Assembly (NCBI RefSeq): GCF_001296045.1
Contig: NZ_LJHS01000009.1
Coordinates: 1-64,000 of the forward strand
Direction of reading: 5' to 3'
Source: Rhizobium sp. AAP43
GTDB taxonomy: Bacteria; Pseudomonadota; Alphaproteobacteria; Rhizobiales; Rhizobiaceae
Length of the DNA stretch: 64,000 nt
Shown: positions 61,346 to 64,000 of the stretch, piece after piece
Position numbering within the stretch: the first letter of the stretch is position 1
Layout: each line of letters starts with the position of its first letter
Translations under genes and position numbers: made by a program
Notes under the pieces: generated by a model
The model's input: the letters and a program-made list of their open reading frames with translations, nothing else
What the model was told of the DNA's origin: nothing
The model's database searches: none

Positions 61346-62284
61346 TTATGTTTCAGCCAGATTCAGGACGGCTTGGTGAAAGGCGGCATTGACGCCCCTG
61401 CACTCGCTCAAAACAGCCTCTGGATCACCTTTAGCTAGCCCCAACGCCTGCCCAAGACTTTGCCTCCAATCCGACAAGTCATCCACCTGAATAAAGCTGT
61501 AACGATGCGAGAGAAACTTGCTCGCATTGGGCATAGCTATGACAGGTTTTCCGAGCAATGTCGCCCAACACAAACCATGGTAGCTATTGGTTACAAGACA
61601 AAATCCAGAAGATATAAGATCGAAAACCTTACGGAATCGATGTTCCGTCCACTTTTTACTTCCAGCCTTGATATTCGTAAGCGTCGGAATCCCATCAAAG
61701 TTAGCGAGCTAGCTCGCAGCTTCCTGACCATGCAGGAAGGCAACCACTTCATGACGAGGTTCAACGCGCCTATCAAAAACTGGATCCATACAACTCACAC
61801 GAGGAACCCAGGGGTATGGACCATGAAAATCGCGAACACCCACCAAAGCAAACTTGGATAGGAATGCAGGATATTTTTCGACCGCGGCATCTTTATACCA
61901 TTCTCGAAATCCCTTGATCCTATTGTGCCCGGCACCCCAGACGACCACCTTGCCACCGGCATCGGCAAACGCATCCAAAAAGATCAAAACGTCGGAATGG
62001 ATGGAATGCTTGTCAAAGGAAATCAGCCCGCCGCCACCAAAAATGACAGTCTTGCCTGCCAACAACCTAAGGCCAGCCGCAACTCCCTCTTCACGCAACA
62101 ATTCGACCATATGACGGCAAGACACCACAGGACAGTCACCGAAATCTCCGCCAAAGTAGGACTTTGGGCAAGCTTTCAGGTCGCCAATATTATTGGTCAC
62201 GGAGTGAATGAAGACGTAGCCGGAACGAGCTATTTGTCTCTTCAAAAACTCACGCTTTACTCTGCGTAGTAAATTTGCAGCCAT
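61346..62284 (-). pseudogene. Polysaccharide pyruvyltransferase-family gene interrupted by one amber codon
   Basis: The frame runs from ATG 62284 (GAGGG 8 nt upstream) to the stop at 61346, about 312 codons, with a single TAG at 61711-61709. Before it, the N-terminal part has FGGGGLISFDKHSIHSDVL, VVVWGAGHN and FALVGVRDFHGP. After it, in the same frame, the sequence continues LANFDGIPTLTN and then LISSGFCLVTNSYHGLCWATLLGKPVIAM, the family's conserved C-terminal motif. Intact members add ketal-pyruvate to sugars of exopolysaccharide or LPS. The remaining frame shows no other damage, so the change is recent, a sequencing error, or suppressed. It heads the four-gene glycan operon. Confidence 0.82.
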
Positions 62285-62329
62285 GAATTATGCCCTCAAT
62301 TCAACAGTGCAATGGCCATCGCACCGCCC

Positions 62330-62797
62330 TCAAATCTCCACCAGCCCCATCTTCTTCACCTGGCGGATCGTGAGCATCGTCCGGACGGTATCCACATGCT
62401 CATTCGCCGTCAGCACTTCGATGACGAAATCCTGGAAACGGGTCAGATTTTCGGCAACGCAGTGAAGCAGGAAATCGCTGTCGCCGTTGACCATCCAGGC
62501 CTGGCGAACGATGGGCCAGCTGTCGGTTGCCGCGGCAAAGGCCTTCAGGTTGGTTTCCGACTGATGCTTCAGGCCAACCATGCAGAAGGCGACGAGATCG
62601 TAGCCGAGCTTGGTTCCGTTGAGAATGGCGTGATAGCTCTCGATCACACCGGCTTCTTCGAGCTTGCGCACGCGCCTGAGGCAGGGCGGCGCGGAAATGC
62701 CGACACGTTCCGACAATTCGACATTTGTCATGCGCCCGTCCTGCTGCAATTCCTTGAGAATGCGCAGATCAATGGCGTCGAGTTCTATTTTGAGCAC
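62330..62797 (-). CDS. lrp: Lrp/AsnC-family transcriptional regulator
   Basis: A 155-residue regulator. The N-terminal helix-turn-helix reads LDAIDLRILKELQQDGRMTNVELSERVGISAPPCLRRVRKLEEAGVI, and the C-terminal RAM ligand-binding domain includes AWMVNGDSDFLLHCVAENLTRFQDFV. It senses amino acids such as leucine and controls amino-acid genes. It starts with GTG at 62797 (AAGGAG 5 nt upstream). It is divergent from trxB, and the 242-bp gap between them holds both promoters. Confidence 0.95.
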   Translation of the reverse strand: MLKIELDAIDLRILKELQQDGRMTNVELSERVGISAPPCLRRVRKLEEAGVIESYHAILNGTKLGYDLVAFCMVGLKHQSETNLKAFAAATDSWPIVRQAWMVNGDSDFLLHCVAENLTRFQDFVIEVLTANEHVDTVRTMLTIRQVKKMGLVEI

Positions 62798-63039
62798 ACG
62801 CGCTCCTTCCGAATGAGTGTGCGTTATCTACCTGAAACGCAGCAAGACGCAAGAATCCGTCGCACTCACGCACACTTATTGCGCATACAGCCGCCAATGC
62901 CCTGTTGCTAATGCATTCGCGGCCTTGAATTGCCCGCATCTTCGATCCTAAATGGGCGGAACAAATACGCAGCAGGCTTGGGCGAGTGGGCTACACTCCG
63001 CATGGATAGAGGCCGCTGCAGGTCGAAAGGATTTCAGAC

Positions 63040-64000
63040 ATGACTGCCCGCCACACCAAGGTATTGATCATCGGTTCCGGCCCGGCCGGATACACCGCCG
63101 CGATCTATGCCGCTCGCGCGATGCTGAAGCCCGTGTTGATTGCCGGTATGGAACAGGGTGGCCAGTTGATGATCACCACGGATGTGGAGAATTATCCAGG
63201 CTTCGCCGATCCCATCCAGGGCCCGTGGCTGATGGAACAGATGCTCGGCCAGGCCAAGCATGTCGGCGCCGAGATCGTCAGCGATCTGGTAACCGAAGTT
63301 GACACCAGCCGCCGCCCCTTCACCGTCAACACAGATAGTGGCCAGATCTGGACCGCAGATACCTTGATCATCTGCACGGGTGCCAAGGCCAAATGGCTGG
63401 GCATCGAGAGCGAGCAGCATTTCCAGGGCTTCGGCGTCTCGGCCTGCGCCACTTGTGATGGCTTCTTCTACCGCAACAAGGATGTCATCGTCGTTGGCGG
63501 CGGCAATTCCGCCGTCGAAGAGGCGCTCTATCTGTCGCATATCTGCAAGTCGGTCACGGTCGTACATCGCCGCGACAGCTTCCGCTCGGAAAAGATCCTG
63601 CAGGAGCGCCTGTTCGCCAAGGAGAATATTCGCGTCCTGTGGAACACCACTGTTGACGAAATCACCGGCGCCCCGGCCAAGCCGCCCATGCCGCCCTCCG
63701 TCTCCGGCGTAAAGCTGAAGGACCAGTTGAGTGGCGCGGTCACAGAGATGCCGATCGACGGCGTGTTCGTGGCGATCGGCCATGCACCGGCTGTCGAGCT
63801 GTTCAAGGGCAAGCTGAAGCTCAAGGAGAACGGCTATCTCTGGACGGCACCGGACTCGACAGCCACGGACGTTGAGGGAATCTACGCCGCTGGCGACGTC
63901 ACCGACGACGTGTTCCGTCAGGCGATCACCGCGGCCGGCATGGGCTGCATGGCAGCGCTTGAAGCCGAACGCTTCCTGACGGCAGCTGCAATTGACAGCA
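63040..64000 (+). CDS. trxB: Thioredoxin reductase TrxB (3' end outside window)
   Basis: The first 320 codons of a flavoenzyme that reduces thioredoxin with NADPH. FAD-binding motif VLIIGSGPAGYTAAIYAARA, redox-active CATC in VSACATCDGFFYRNK, NADPH-binding VIVVGGGNSAVEEALYLS and the second FAD motif GIYAAGDVTDDVFRQAITAAGMGC are all visible. AAAGGA lies 8 nt before the ATG. Only the last few residues should be missing at the window end. Confidence 0.97.
   Translation, partial: MTARHTKVLIIGSGPAGYTAAIYAARAMLKPVLIAGMEQGGQLMITTDVENYPGFADPIQGPWLMEQMLGQAKHVGAEIVSDLVTEVDTSRRPFTVNTDSGQIWTADTLIICTGAKAKWLGIESEQHFQGFGVSACATCDGFFYRNKDVIVVGGGNSAVEEALYLSHICKSVTVVHRRDSFRSEKILQERLFAKENIRVLWNTTVDEITGAPAKPPMPPSVSGVKLKDQLSGAVTEMPIDGVFVAIGHAPAVELFKGKLKLKENGYLWTAPDSTATDVEGIYAAGDVTDDVFRQAITAAGMGCMAALEAERFLTAAAIDS

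Noticed and set aside
1..64000. CRISPR arrays, insertion sequences, rRNA operons
   Set aside because: No regularly spaced repeats, transposase-like reading frames, terminal inverted repeats or rRNA-like sequence were seen on reading the window.

Overview
The window looks like a chromosomal segment of a Rhizobiaceae alphaproteobacterium (Rhizobium/Agrobacterium/Sinorhizobium type). The base composition is GC-rich. Housekeeping blocks have a rhizobial arrangement: rpoD-dnaG-yqeY on one strand facing carA, and greA followed by a lipopolysaccharide-core glycosyltransferase with lrp and trxB close by. An SOS box of the direct-repeat form typical of alphaproteobacteria is also present. The genus is an inference, since no rRNA gene is present.

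Layout. 1-6.9 kb: 3' part of a PP2C-type phosphatase, metH with a perfect 20-bp palindrome upstream, an AGE-family sugar epimerase and a periplasmic SIMPL protein. 7.0 kb: tRNA-Ile2 (CAU). 7.3-17 kb: a purine uptake and salvage operon (LacI regulator, binding protein, two permeases, ATPase, nucleoside hydrolase, adenine deaminase), followed by an M20 amidohydrolase and a purine-type phosphoribosyltransferase. 17-26.4 kb: a protease island. It holds a leaderless subtilisin with a small I9-like partner, a LuxR-type regulator, and an operon of three exported proteins: a RoxA-like di-heme protein, a divergent subtilisin and a trypsin-like protease. A GIY-YIG-like gene follows. 26.6-31.3 kb: small conserved proteins, the ArgP/LysE pair and a TonB-like DUF930 protein. 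31.4-38.1 kb: rpoD, dnaG, yqeY, carA. 38-46.6 kb: MATE exporter with an attenuator-like leader, DUF2938 membrane protein, YpfJ-type metallopeptidase, glutathione transferase, zinc alcohol dehydrogenase, chemoreceptor and a 2H phosphoesterase. 46.8-54.1 kb: carB behind a terminator-like leader hairpin, an orphan OLD-type TOPRIM protein, and an ArsR/SRPBCC/SRPBCC/MFS cluster. 54.1-56.9 kb: DNA-repair pair (radical SAM protein and UdgX) with a LexA box. 57-62.3 kb: greA, an LpsB/LpcC-like mannosyltransferase, and a more AT-rich block of three glycosyltransferases plus a polysaccharide pyruvyltransferase gene broken by one amber codon. 62.3-64 kb: lrp and the 5' part of trxB.

How it fits together. 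The purine block forms a plausible route: import, nucleoside cleavage, adenine to hypoxanthine, then phosphoribosylation. The protease island is the least conventional part. Two divergently arranged protease modules flank one regulator, and one module pairs proteases with a RoxA-like di-heme protein. The radical SAM/UdgX pair looks damage-inducible because an alphaproteobacterial LexA box lies directly against the start codon.

All functional calls come from reading translated sequence and motifs by eye. No database search or folding program was run. Start codons were adjusted by ribosome-binding sites and overlaps where these were visible.
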